Assembly (NCBI GenBank): GCA_945830575.1
Contig: CALZZE010000007.1
Span: 1-64,000 of the forward strand
Reading direction: 5' to 3'
Length of the DNA: 64,000 nt
DNA from: an uncultured Subdoligranulum sp.
GTDB lineage: Bacteria; Bacillota; Clostridia; Oscillospirales; Ruminococcaceae
Below the pieces are notes generated by a model that did no database searches, was not told the DNA's origin, and saw only the letters and a list, made by a program, of their open reading frames with translations. Both the position numbers and the translations under genes were made by a program. This document shows, piece after piece, positions 16,460 to 25,164 of the stretch. The number at the start of each line of letters is the position of its first letter. Within the stretch, counting starts at the first letter, position 1.

Positions 16460-17007
16460 TTTGTGTGGATTTAGACGGGACCCTGTTTGATACGGTGGCG
16501 GTGAACGCCGCCAGCTACCGGGCCGCCCTCAACGAGGCGGGGTTCACCATCACCGACGACTACTACGCCCAATATTGCGACGGCGGGCACTACAAGACCT
16601 TTCTGCCCCCGCTGATGGGCGGCGACCCCGATCCGGCGCTGCTGGAGCAGGTTCATGACCGGAAAAAGGAGCTGTACGGCTCCTGCCTGGCCGCCGCCCG
16701 CAAAAACGAGGCGCTGTTCGCCCTGCTGGAGCGGCTGCGCCCCACCTGCGATCTGGCGGTGGTGACCACCGGCAGCCGCCGCAACGTCACGGAAATTCTG
16801 GAGGCCTTCGGCTGCCGGGACTGGTTCGGGCTGCTGGTCACCAGCGAGGACGTGACCCGCAACAAGCCCGACCCGGAAGGCTACCGCAAGGCGATGGCGC
16901 ATTTTGGCGCCGACGCCGCCCACACCATCATCTTTGAGGACAGCCCCACCGGCCTTGCCGCCGCCCGCGCCACAGGCGCGGCCGTTTTCAAAGTGGAAAA
17001 GTTTTAA
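16453..17007 (+). CDS. HAD-family phosphatase (beta-phosphoglucomutase/Gph subgroup)
   Basis: 184 residues. The HAD nucleophile motif DLDGTLFDT is at residues 6-14, motif II threonine is in VVTTGSRRN, the lysine region is in TRNKPDPEGY, and the acidic motif is IIFEDSPTGLAAARATG. A helical cap lies between residues 15 and 75, as in phosphoglycolate phosphatase and beta-phosphoglucomutase. It overlaps the end of the flippase-kinase fusion by 7 nt, so it closes the cluster and may dephosphorylate or isomerise a sugar phosphate for it. Substrate unassigned. Confidence 0.8.
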   Translation: MLICVDLDGTLFDTVAVNAASYRAALNEAGFTITDDYYAQYCDGGHYKTFLPPLMGGDPDPALLEQVHDRKKELYGSCLAAARKNEALFALLERLRPTCDLAVVTTGSRRNVTEILEAFGCRDWFGLLVTSEDVTRNKPDPEGYRKAMAHFGADAAHTIIFEDSPTGLAAARATGAAVFKVEKF

Positions 17008-17013
17008 CATCTG

Positions 17014-17037
17014 CGCCGCCGGTTTCCCCCGGCGGCG
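17014..17037 (+). terminator. Terminator hairpin after the polysaccharide cluster
   Basis: Nine-base-pair GC stem CGCCGCCGG/CCGGCGGCG with a 6-nt loop, 6 nt after the HAD stop, followed by GTTCCTTTG. The T-run is weak, so termination may be partial. Confidence 0.5.
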
Positions 17038-17079
17038 GTTCCTTTGTCACATCCGCAATAGATTGCACAATTCCGGGCG

Positions 17080-17108
17080 TTGTATTTTCGGTTCTTTTGT
17101 GGTAAAAT
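17080..17108 (+). promoter_or_regulatory. Promoter of the AraC-family regulator gene
   Basis: TTGTAT (17080-17085), 17-nt spacer, TAAAAT (17103-17108), about 30 nt before the start codon of the regulator. Confidence 0.6.
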
Positions 17109-17142
17109 ACCAGTATACCGTTGCGAAGGGAGAACCAATTCG

Positions 17143-18354
17143 ATGCAGGTCGATTTCATTCAGGCAGTGGAAAAGCTGCTCACCGTCCATAACGTCCAAC
17201 TCACCAGAGTCACGCCGCCCTTCGAGGGGCTGGAGCAGTTTGACTACGGGCTGCGCAAGGCGCTGGACCCGCAGTTTGACTGGCAGGAGTTTGGACAGAA
17301 CGCGCTGAATTCCCTTCCCCACCACACGCTGGTGCTGCTGGAGGGTGTGTTTGAGCTGCATTTTGCCATGTTCCGCCTGCCGAATGAGGAGGACGTGGCC
17401 TACATCGCGGGGCCGTGGATCACCGGGCCGCGCAGCGAAAAGAGCATCGAGTGGAGCACAAAGAACCTGACCGAGGAAGGCAACCGGGCCGTGACGGAAT
17501 ACTACAACGCCGTGCAGCTGCTGCCGGAGGAGGCCATCGGCACCGAGCTGCACGCGCTGCTGGCGCTGGTGTATCCCGCAGACCGGTTTGAGACAGTGGT
17601 CAACCATGAATTCATGCCGCTGAATTTCCGCCTTGACCTGCGGGTGTTTTCCGAGCCTGCCTTCTCTCAGGGCATCCCGGCAGCCATGATTGAGCAGCGC
17701 TACCAGAGCGAAAACGTCATGCTGGAGGCGGTGGCCCGGGGCGACAGCGCCGCCGCATTTCTGGCCATGCAGAGCAGCGGCCGGTTCCAGCTGGAGGAGC
17801 GGTTCAACAACCCCCTGCGCCACCGCAAAAATCTTGCCATTATCTTCAACACGCTGCTGCGCAAAACCATCGAGAAGGCCAGCGTCCACCCGTATTATAT
17901 CGACCGCATCAGCACCAAGTACGCCCTGCGCATCGAGGCGCTCACCTCCGAGAAGGAGTATCATACCCTTGTGCGGGATATGGTGAAGGAATACTGCATC
18001 TACGTGCAGAAATACTCTCTGCGCAACTATTCGCCGCTGGTGCAGAAGGTCATCAACCACATCAATCTGAATCTGGACACGCCGCTCTCGCTGAAATCCA
18101 TGGCGGCCATGTGCTACATCAGCCCCAGCTACCTGTCCAACATCTTCAAGCAGGAGACCAACCAGACCCTCACCGACTACATCAACACCCAGCGCATCCA
18201 CCGTGCGGCGGGGCGGCTGGCCCGCTCCGACCTGCCCATCGCCGCCGTGGCGGAGAGCGTGGGCATCTTTGACGTGAACTACTTCACCAAAATGTTCAAA
18301 AAGACCATGGGGACCACCCCCACCCAGTACCGCCGGGAGAACAAGGAGCGGTAA
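17143..18354 (+). CDS. AraC-family transcriptional regulator
   Basis: 403 residues. The last about 95 residues form the two-helix-turn-helix AraC DNA-binding domain: VQKVINHINLNLDTPLSLKS, YISPSYLSNIFKQETNQTL, then the signature ending FDVNYFTKMFKKTMGTTPTQYR. The first about 300 residues have no recognised sensor motif and no membrane segment, so the signal is unknown. The ATG at 17143 lies 9 nt after AAGGGAG. It sits between the polysaccharide cluster and fbp; with only 21 nt between its stop and the fbp start, it may be co-transcribed with fbp. Confidence 0.88.
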   Translation: MQVDFIQAVEKLLTVHNVQLTRVTPPFEGLEQFDYGLRKALDPQFDWQEFGQNALNSLPHHTLVLLEGVFELHFAMFRLPNEEDVAYIAGPWITGPRSEKSIEWSTKNLTEEGNRAVTEYYNAVQLLPEEAIGTELHALLALVYPADRFETVVNHEFMPLNFRLDLRVFSEPAFSQGIPAAMIEQRYQSENVMLEAVARGDSAAAFLAMQSSGRFQLEERFNNPLRHRKNLAIIFNTLLRKTIEKASVHPYYIDRISTKYALRIEALTSEKEYHTLVRDMVKEYCIYVQKYSLRNYSPLVQKVINHINLNLDTPLSLKSMAAMCYISPSYLSNIFKQETNQTLTDYINTQRIHRAAGRLARSDLPIAAVAESVGIFDVNYFTKMFKKTMGTTPTQYRRENKER

Positions 18355-18375
18355 TTGTCCAGAAAGGAGCCTGCC

Positions 18376-20358
18376 ATGCCCACCACGTCCCTCTCGCCGG
18401 AGCAGCTGCGGTATCTGGCGCTGCTGGCGGAAAAATATCCCACCGTGGCCGCCGCCGCCAGCGAGATCATCAAGCTGGAGGCGCTGATGCGCCTGCCCAA
18501 GGGCACCGAGCATTTTATGAGCGACCTCCACGGCGAGGACGAGGCCTTCACCCACATCCTCAACAACGCCTCCGGCGTCATCCGGGAAAAGATCGACACC
18601 ATCTTTGATGACACGGTGTCCGCCCCCGAGCGCGCCGAGCTTGCCACCCTCATCTACTACCCGCTGCAAAAGCTGCCCGAGCTGAAACGCCGTCAGAGTG
18701 ACCTGCCCGCCTGGTACCGCAAAACGCTGCTGCGGCTCATCGACCTGTGCCGGTTCGTGGCCTCCAAGCACACCCGCGCCCACGTGCGCAGCGTGCTGCC
18801 GGAAAACTGCGGCCACATTCTGGACGAGCTGCTCCACGCCCACTTTGAGGACCACGACAAGGACCTCTACTACGGCGAGATCATCGAGAGCATCATCCGC
18901 TATGAGCGGGCGGACGCCTACATTGTCCGGTTCTGTCAGGTCATCAAGCGGCTGGCGGTGGACCGGCTGCACATCGTGGGCGACCTGTTCGACCGCGGCC
19001 CCCGGCCCGATGTGATTCTGGACCGGCTGATGGAGCACCATGACGTGGACATCCAGTGGGGCAACCATGACGTGGTGTGGATGGGCGCGGCCGCCGGCAG
19101 CCCCATCTGCATCGCCACCGTGCTGAAAACCACCCTGTCCTACAACAATGTGGACACGCTGGAGCGGGGCTACGGCATCAATCTGCGGTGTCTGGAGCAT
19201 CTGGCGGAGGAAAACTACGCCGACAGCGATGTGACCCGCTGGATGCCCCACGCCGGGCCGCGCACCGACACCAACGAGGAAAACCTGCGCCGGGTTGCCA
19301 AAATGCACAAGGCCGTCACGGTGCTGATGCTGAAACTGGAGGCGCAGGTCATCGCCCGCAATCCGGATTTCCAGATGCAGGGGCGGGATTACCTGAACCA
19401 GATGGACTTCGCGGCGGGCACCGTCACCTGCGGCGGGCGGGTCTATCCGCTGCTGGACGCGGACTTCCCCACCGTGGACCCGGAGCGGCCCTCCAAGCTC
19501 ACCCGCCGGGAGCAGAACGTGCTGCGGGACCTGGTGCGCTCCTTCATGGAGAGCGAGCGGTTACAGCGCCACGTGCAGTTTTTGTACAGCCACGGCGCGG
19601 TGTACAAGATCTGCAACGGCAACCTGCTGTACCACGGCGCGGTGCCCATGACCCCCGACGGCGACTTTGCCGCTGAGACCTTCGAGGGGCAGACCTACGC
19701 GGGCAAGGCGCTGTTTGACTACTGCGACCGCCGCGCCCGGCAGGGCTACTTTGCGCCCCGGGACAGCGCCGTGCGCCAGTCCGGGCAGGACTTTTTGTGG
19801 TACTTATGGTGCGGGGCGAAATCCCCCATCTTCGGCCGCAGTGCCATGACCACCTTCGAGCGGCTGTACATTGCCGACAAACGCACCCACGCCGAGGCGA
19901 AAGACCCCTACTACAGCCTGTACAATGACCCCCGCATCGTGGAAAAAATTCTGCGGGAGTTCGGGCTGGAGGGCGAGGGCTGCCACATCATCAACGGCCA
20001 TGTGCCGGTGCGGGCCATCGAGGGCGAAAACCCGGTGAAGGGCGGCGGCAGGCTCATCGTCATTGACGGCGGGTTCTGCAACGCCTACCACGAAAAAACC
20101 GGCATCGCGGGCTACACGCTGGTGTTCAACTCCCGGGGGCTGGCGCTGCGCACCCACCAGCCCTTCCCCGGCGCGGAAAAGGCCATCCGGCAGGATGACG
20201 ACATCCATTCCCGTATCGAGTACATTTACAACGCACCCACGCGGATTCTGGTGCGGGACACCGACGAGGGCAGGCGCAAGCAGGTGCTCATTCAGGACCT
20301 GTGCCGTCTGGTGCGTGCCTACCAGACCGGTGCTGTCCGGGAGCGGTTCAGCAAATAA
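18376..20358 (+). CDS. fbp: Fructose-1,6-bisphosphatase class III
   Basis: Gluconeogenic enzyme converting fructose-1,6-bisphosphate to fructose-6-phosphate. 660 residues, the usual size of the class III (Firmicutes-type) enzyme. Calcineurin-like metal-binding motifs are visible: FMSDLHGEDEAF, IVGDLFDRGPRPD and IQWGNHDVVWMGA, with HIINGHVPV near the C-terminus. The ATG at 18376 is placed 7 nt after AGAAAGGAG; an upstream TTG at 18355 precedes that site and is rejected. A hairpin follows the stop. Confidence 0.93.
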   Translation: MPTTSLSPEQLRYLALLAEKYPTVAAAASEIIKLEALMRLPKGTEHFMSDLHGEDEAFTHILNNASGVIREKIDTIFDDTVSAPERAELATLIYYPLQKLPELKRRQSDLPAWYRKTLLRLIDLCRFVASKHTRAHVRSVLPENCGHILDELLHAHFEDHDKDLYYGEIIESIIRYERADAYIVRFCQVIKRLAVDRLHIVGDLFDRGPRPDVILDRLMEHHDVDIQWGNHDVVWMGAAAGSPICIATVLKTTLSYNNVDTLERGYGINLRCLEHLAEENYADSDVTRWMPHAGPRTDTNEENLRRVAKMHKAVTVLMLKLEAQVIARNPDFQMQGRDYLNQMDFAAGTVTCGGRVYPLLDADFPTVDPERPSKLTRREQNVLRDLVRSFMESERLQRHVQFLYSHGAVYKICNGNLLYHGAVPMTPDGDFAAETFEGQTYAGKALFDYCDRRARQGYFAPRDSAVRQSGQDFLWYLWCGAKSPIFGRSAMTTFERLYIADKRTHAEAKDPYYSLYNDPRIVEKILREFGLEGEGCHIINGHVPVRAIEGENPVKGGGRLIVIDGGFCNAYHEKTGIAGYTLVFNSRGLALRTHQPFPGAEKAIRQDDDIHSRIEYIYNAPTRILVRDTDEGRRKQVLIQDLCRLVRAYQTGAVRERFSK

Positions 20359-20362
20359 CAAG

Positions 20363-20385
20363 GGGCGGGCGTTCTGCGCCCGCCC
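20363..20385 (+). terminator. Hairpin between fbp and sbcD
   Basis: Perfect 9-bp stem GGGCGGGCG/CGCCCGCCC with a TTCTG loop, directly after fbp. It lacks a good T-run, so it may slow or stabilise rather than stop the transcript before sbcD. Confidence 0.4.
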
Positions 20386-20413
20386 TCCACTTTCCCCACA
20401 GAAAGGGTTTTCC

Positions 20414-21553
20414 ATGAAATTGTTCCATCTGTCCGACCTGCATCTGGGCAAGCGGGTCAACGAATTTTCCATGCTGGAGGATCAGCAGTACATCCTTGCC
20501 GAAATTCTGCGCCTGCTGGACGATGTGCGCCCCGATGGCGTGCTCATCGCCGGGGACGTGTACGACAAATCGGTGCCCAGCGCCGAGGCGGTGACGCTGC
20601 TGGACGACTTCCTTGTGCAGCTGTCCCGGCGAAAGGTGCCGGTGTTCCTCATTGCGGGCAACCACGACTCCCCCGAGCGGCTGGCCTTCGGCGGGCGGCT
20701 GATGGCCCACAGCGGCATCCATCTGGCCCCGGTGTATGACGGCTCGGTGGCGCCCTTCACGCTGGAGGACAGCCACGGCCCGGTGGACATTTATCTTTTG
20801 CCGTTCTTAAAACCCGCGCAGGTGCGCCGGTTTTTCCCAGAGCAGGAAATCTCCGGCTACACCGCCGCCCTCGCCGCCGCCATCGGCGCCATGCACCCCG
20901 ACCCCGCCCGCCGCAGCGTGCTGGTGACCCACCAGTTCGTTACGGGGGCCGCCCGGTGCGATTCCGAGGAGGTGTCGGTGGGCGGCGCGGACAACGTGGA
21001 CGCTGCCGTGTTCGACCCCTTTGACTATGTGGCGCTGGGGCATCTGCACGGCCCCCAGCAGGCGGGCCGGGAAACGGTGCGCTACTGCGGCACGCCGCTG
21101 AAATACTCCTTCTCGGAGGCGGGGCAGCAGAAATCCGTGACGGTGGTGGAGCTGGCCGAAAAGGGACGCGTGACGCTGCGCACCCTGCCGCTGAAACCGC
21201 TGCGGGACATGGCCGAGCTGCGGGGCCGCTACGACGAGCTGACCTTCCGGGGCTTTTACGAGGGTGCGCCCTTCCGGGACAGCTACCTGCACATCACCCT
21301 CACCGATGAGGAGGACATTCCCGACGCGGTGAGCCGCCTGCGGGTGATGTATCCCTATCTGATGAAGCTGGACTACGACAACAAACGCACCCGCGCCGGG
21401 ACGGCGGTGCAGGAGGGCGGGGATGCGCGGCAGCGCTCGCCGCTGGAGCTGCTGGAGGAATTTTACAGCCTGCAAAACGGCCAGCCCATGAGCGCCGACC
21501 AGCAGGACTTTGCCCGGGCGCTCATTGAAACCATCTGGGAGGGTGAGGAATGA
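20414..21553 (+). CDS. sbcD: Exonuclease SbcCD, nuclease subunit SbcD
   Basis: 379-residue Mre11-like phosphoesterase that forms the nuclease of SbcCD, which opens DNA hairpins and trims double-strand ends. The metallophosphoesterase motifs are all present: LSDLHLGKRVNEF, IAGDVYDKSVPS, FLIAGNHDSPERL, VLVTHQFVTG and YVALGHLHGPQ. The ATG at 20414 lies just after AGAAAGGG. It overlaps sbcC by 4 nt (ATGA), giving 1:1 coupled translation of the complex. Confidence 0.95.
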   Translation: MKLFHLSDLHLGKRVNEFSMLEDQQYILAEILRLLDDVRPDGVLIAGDVYDKSVPSAEAVTLLDDFLVQLSRRKVPVFLIAGNHDSPERLAFGGRLMAHSGIHLAPVYDGSVAPFTLEDSHGPVDIYLLPFLKPAQVRRFFPEQEISGYTAALAAAIGAMHPDPARRSVLVTHQFVTGAARCDSEEVSVGGADNVDAAVFDPFDYVALGHLHGPQQAGRETVRYCGTPLKYSFSEAGQQKSVTVVELAEKGRVTLRTLPLKPLRDMAELRGRYDELTFRGFYEGAPFRDSYLHITLTDEEDIPDAVSRLRVMYPYLMKLDYDNKRTRAGTAVQEGGDARQRSPLELLEEFYSLQNGQPMSADQQDFARALIETIWEGEE

Positions 21554-24500
21554 GACCGCTGAAACTGACGCTTTCCGCCTTTGGCCCCTACGCCGGGACG
21601 GTCTGCCTTGCCATGGACCGGCTGGGCACCCGGGGGCTGTACCTCATCACGGGGGACACCGGCGCAGGCAAGACCACCATCTTTGACGCCATCACCTACG
21701 CCCTGTACGGCGAGGCCAGCGGCGACAACCGGGACGCCTCCATGTTCCGCTCCAAGTACGCGCTGCCGGAGACCCCCACCTTTGTGGAGCTGGAATTTCT
21801 TTGCAGCGGCAGGCGCTACACGGTGCGCCGCAGCCCGGAATACCTGCGCCCCGCCCGCCGGGGCGGCGGCACCACGGTGCAGAAGGCCGAGGCGGAGCTG
21901 CATCTGCCCGGGCGGGTGGTGACCAAGCCCCGGGAAGTGACCGCCGAGATCGTCTCCATCATCGGGCTGAATCGGAGCCAGTTCTCCCAGATCGCCATGA
22001 TCGCGCAGGGGGATTTTCTCAAGCTGCTGCTGGCGGACACCAAAAGCCGGCAGGAGATTTTTCGGGAAATCTTCAAGACCCGGTATTATATGGTGCTGCA
22101 GGAGCGGCTGAAAGGGGAATCCGGCCGGTTGCAGCGCAGCTGTGAGGCGGAGCAGGCCAGCGCGCAGCAGTACATTGGCGGCGTGCAGGGGGACGACCCC
22201 CGCCTGACGCTGGCCAAACAGGGGGCGCTGCCCTTTGGCGAAACGCTGGAGCTGGTGGAGCAGCTCATTGCCGCCGACGAGCAGGCCGAGACGGACAGCC
22301 AGCAGGCGATGGCGGCGCTGGAAGGCCAGCTGGACGAGGTGACGGCGCTGCTGGGCAAGGCGGAGGAGCTGGAAAAGACCCGCGCCCGGCTGGCGCAGGC
22401 CCGCCAGCAGCGGGAGGCGCTGGGTGCCAAGGTCGTGGCGGACCGGGCGGCGCTGGAGGTACGGCTGGCCGACGCGCCCAAACGGCAGGCGTTGGAGGAG
22501 CAGCTGCACGCATGGCAGGCGGAGTTTCCCCGCTACGCGGAGCTGCGCCAGCGGCAGGACACCCTGACGGCGCTGGAAAAGCAGCGGGTGCAGACCGCCG
22601 CCGGCCTTGCCGCCGGGGAGCAGCAGCGCGCCGCCAAACAGGCCGCGCTGGAGGACTGGCGGCGGGAGGCCTCCGCACTGGCCGGTGCGGAGGGCGAAAA
22701 AGAACGTCTGCGCGCCGAAACCGTCCGCGCCGAGAGCCGCCGTCAGGCGCTGCTGGCCTTGCAGGAGGACGCGGCGCAGTGGGAGCGGCTGGGCCGCGCC
22801 TTGCAGGAGGGGCAGGCCCAATGCGCGGCACTGGCCCGCCAGCAGGAAACGCTGGAGGAAACTCTGCGCGGCGAGACCGCCGCCTTGCAGACCCTCCGGG
22901 CGCAGTGGAACGCCGAGGAGGGGCTGGAGGCCCGGCGGGAACAGCTGCGCGGCCAGCTGCGGCAGACCCGTGCCGATGACGCGGCGCTGGCCGACCTGCA
23001 AACCCAGCTGGCGCAGTGCGAAAAGGCGCGGCGCGCCGCCGACACGGCGCTGGCGGCGTACCGGAGCGCCATGCAGCGGGGCACCCGGCTGGGGGAGGAC
23101 TTCCGGCAGAAGAATCAGGCATTTTTGGACGAGCAGGCGGGGATTCTGGCGCAGACCCTGCAGGAGGGCGCGCCCTGCCCGGTGTGCGGCGCGGTGCATC
23201 ACCCCGCCCCGGCGCAGATGTCCCGCACCGCCCCCACCGAGGCGGAACTGAACGCCGCCCGGGAGGCGCTGGAGGACGCCCGCCGTCAGGCCATGGAAAA
23301 AAGCCTTGCGGCGGGGCGGGCCAGATCCGCCTTTGAGGAGCGGCAGCGCCAGCTGCTGGAGGGCATGGCCCCCTACGCGGCCGACCCATCCCCCGACACC
23401 GCCGCCGAACAGCTGGCCCGGTGCCGGGAGGACACCACCGGGACGCTGGCGAAGCTGGACGCGGCGCTGGCGAAGCTGGACGAACGCATTGCCCGGCGGG
23501 AGGCGCTGGGAAAGACCATTCAGGAGCGGGAAGCTGCCCTTGAAGCCCGGCAGCAGCAGCGGGAGGCGCTGGCCGGGCAAAGCAGCAAGGCGCTGGCGGC
23601 GCAGAGCGGGCTGCGGGGCCAGCGGGAAACGCTGCATGCGGGCCTTGTGCGCCAGATGGCGGATACTCTGCCGGGCCGCGAGCTGACAGAGCTGGCCGGT
23701 GCGCTGGCCGACGTGCAGGCCGCGCTGGACACGCTGGCACAGCAGCGCACACAGGCGGAGCAGCGGCTGCGCCGGGGGCAGGAGTTGGCCATTCTGGTGC
23801 CCCGGCAGGAGCAGGCGGTGCAGGCGCTGGACGCCCGGCTGGCCGCCGACCGGGAACAGCTGGCGGGGCTGAACAGCCGCCGGGCCGAGCTGTCTTCCCA
23901 GCTGGACGCGCTGCAAGCGGGGCTGCAATTTCCCGATGCGGCGGCCTCCCAGGCCGCCCAGCAGCAGGCCCGGCAGGCCATGGAGCAGCTGGACGCGGCC
24001 CGTAAGGCCGCCGAGGATGCCTGCCACGCCAGCAGCGCCGAGCTGCTGGGCATCGACACCGCCATCCAGCAGCTGACCGCCCTGCTGGCGCAGAGCGAGG
24101 AAATCGACGCCGCCGCCCAGCAGGCCCGCCGGGAAAGCCTGCTGGCGCAGAAGGCGCAGGCCGCCGGGGCGCTGCAAACGCTGCGCACCCGGCTGACCAC
24201 CAACCGCACCGCGCTGGACAACATCCGGCAGCGGACGGCCAGCCTGCAAACGCTGGAGCAGCGGTACGCGTGGGTGCGGGCGCTTTCCAACACCGCCAAC
24301 GGCAACCTGCCCGGCAAGGAGAAAATTGCGCTGGAAACCTACGTGCAGATGACCTTTTTTGACCGCATCCTGCGGCGGGCCAATCTGCGGCTGCTGGTGA
24401 TGTCCGGCGGGCAGTACGAGCTGAAACGCCGCCGCACCGCCGAAAACAACCGCAGCCAGAGCGGTCTGGAACTGGACGTGGTGGACCACTACAACGGCTC

Positions 24501-24822
24501 GGAGCGCAGCGTGCGGTCGCTGTCCGGCGGCGAATCCTTCAAGGCGTCGCTGTCGCTGGCGCTGGGGCTGTCCGACGAGGTGCAGTCCGCGGCGGGCGGC
24601 ATCCGGCTGGACACCATGTTCGTGGACGAGGGGTTCGGCTCACTGGACGAGGAATCCTTACAGCAGGCGCTGCGGGCGCTCACCGGCCTGACCGAGGGCA
24701 GCCGGCTGGTGGGCATCATCTCCCATGTTTCGGAGCTGAAGGAGCGTATCGACAAGCAGATCATCGTCACCAAGGACCGCACCGGCGGCAGCCGGGCACA
24801 GATCGTGGGCGGCGGGGAATAA
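21550..24822 (+). CDS. sbcC: Exonuclease SbcCD, ATPase subunit SbcC
   Basis: 1090-residue Rad50-like SMC ATPase. Walker A is ITGDTGAGKTTIFDAI near residue 37. A long alanine/glutamine/arginine-rich coiled coil follows, folded at a zinc hook CPVC (residues 543-546). A second coiled-coil arm leads to the ABC signature RSLSGGESFKASLSLALG and Walker B LDTMFVDEGFGSLDEE. It opens with PLKLTLSAFGPYAG, as in other SbcC proteins. It partners SbcD, encoded 4 nt overlapping upstream. The very GC-rich coiled-coil codons create long false frames on the other strand. Confidence 0.95.
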   Translation: MRPLKLTLSAFGPYAGTVCLAMDRLGTRGLYLITGDTGAGKTTIFDAITYALYGEASGDNRDASMFRSKYALPETPTFVELEFLCSGRRYTVRRSPEYLRPARRGGGTTVQKAEAELHLPGRVVTKPREVTAEIVSIIGLNRSQFSQIAMIAQGDFLKLLLADTKSRQEIFREIFKTRYYMVLQERLKGESGRLQRSCEAEQASAQQYIGGVQGDDPRLTLAKQGALPFGETLELVEQLIAADEQAETDSQQAMAALEGQLDEVTALLGKAEELEKTRARLAQARQQREALGAKVVADRAALEVRLADAPKRQALEEQLHAWQAEFPRYAELRQRQDTLTALEKQRVQTAAGLAAGEQQRAAKQAALEDWRREASALAGAEGEKERLRAETVRAESRRQALLALQEDAAQWERLGRALQEGQAQCAALARQQETLEETLRGETAALQTLRAQWNAEEGLEARREQLRGQLRQTRADDAALADLQTQLAQCEKARRAADTALAAYRSAMQRGTRLGEDFRQKNQAFLDEQAGILAQTLQEGAPCPVCGAVHHPAPAQMSRTAPTEAELNAAREALEDARRQAMEKSLAAGRARSAFEERQRQLLEGMAPYAADPSPDTAAEQLARCREDTTGTLAKLDAALAKLDERIARREALGKTIQEREAALEARQQQREALAGQSSKALAAQSGLRGQRETLHAGLVRQMADTLPGRELTELAGALADVQAALDTLAQQRTQAEQRLRRGQELAILVPRQEQAVQALDARLAADREQLAGLNSRRAELSSQLDALQAGLQFPDAAASQAAQQQARQAMEQLDAARKAAEDACHASSAELLGIDTAIQQLTALLAQSEEIDAAAQQARRESLLAQKAQAAGALQTLRTRLTTNRTALDNIRQRTASLQTLEQRYAWVRALSNTANGNLPGKEKIALETYVQMTFFDRILRRANLRLLVMSGGQYELKRRRTAENNRSQSGLELDVVDHYNGSERSVRSLSGGESFKASLSLALGLSDEVQSAAGGIRLDTMFVDEGFGSLDEESLQQALRALTGLTEGSRLVGIISHVSELKERIDKQIIVTKDRTGGSRAQIVGGGE

Positions 24823-24826
24823 CCAA

Positions 24827-25065
24827 GGGGAGCGAACGCTCCCCTCAGTTTGTCAAAGAACCCTTTTTCTGGTTTGCGATGAATATAATAATCGGTTTGT
24901 AGGGGCGGGACATGTCCCGCCCGTGGTGCGTTGCCAAGCCAAAAACATCGTTGTAAGGCCACCTTTTGCGGGCGAGGCATGCCTCGCCCCTACGAATGAT
25001 GGCAAGCTTTCTCGTTGTGATTGGACTTTTTTGACAAGCTGAGGGGAGCAAACGCTCCCCTTTTT
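24827..25065 (+). repeat. Palindromic intergenic repeat, copy 1
   Basis: The stretch between sbcC and ktrB is filled by a repeat element. It begins and ends with the same terminator-like hairpin (GGGGAGCG-AA-CGCTCCCC at 24827-24844; nearly identical at 25043-25060, then five T). Inside are CAGTTTGTCAAAGAACC at the left, two palindromes (GGGCGGGACATGTCCCGCCC and GGGCGAGGCATGCCTCGCCC), the block ATCGTTGTAAGGC and, at the right, TTTCTCGTTGTGATTGGAC followed by TTTTTTGACA. The same blocks occur at 40404-40652 and, inverted and diverged, at 55547-55743. There is no coding capacity. The right hairpin with its T-run probably terminates sbcDC. Confidence 0.75.
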
Positions 25066-25164
25066 CATTTTAATGCAATCTTAACGCGGCGAAAAATGTC
25101 TTAACGCCGTTCTCATTTTCTTTATGCTACAATAAAGCCACCAACAACAAGGAGGCTGCGGCGA

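Noticed and set aside
21463-24489. A 1008-codon open frame antisense to sbcC, and similar long frames antisense to most genes (for example 1810-3927 minus, 12771-14537 minus, 17047-19308 minus)
   Set aside because: They mirror GC-rich codons of the real genes, have low-complexity His/Gln/Gly/Leu/Pro-rich products, no ribosome sites and no recognisable domains.
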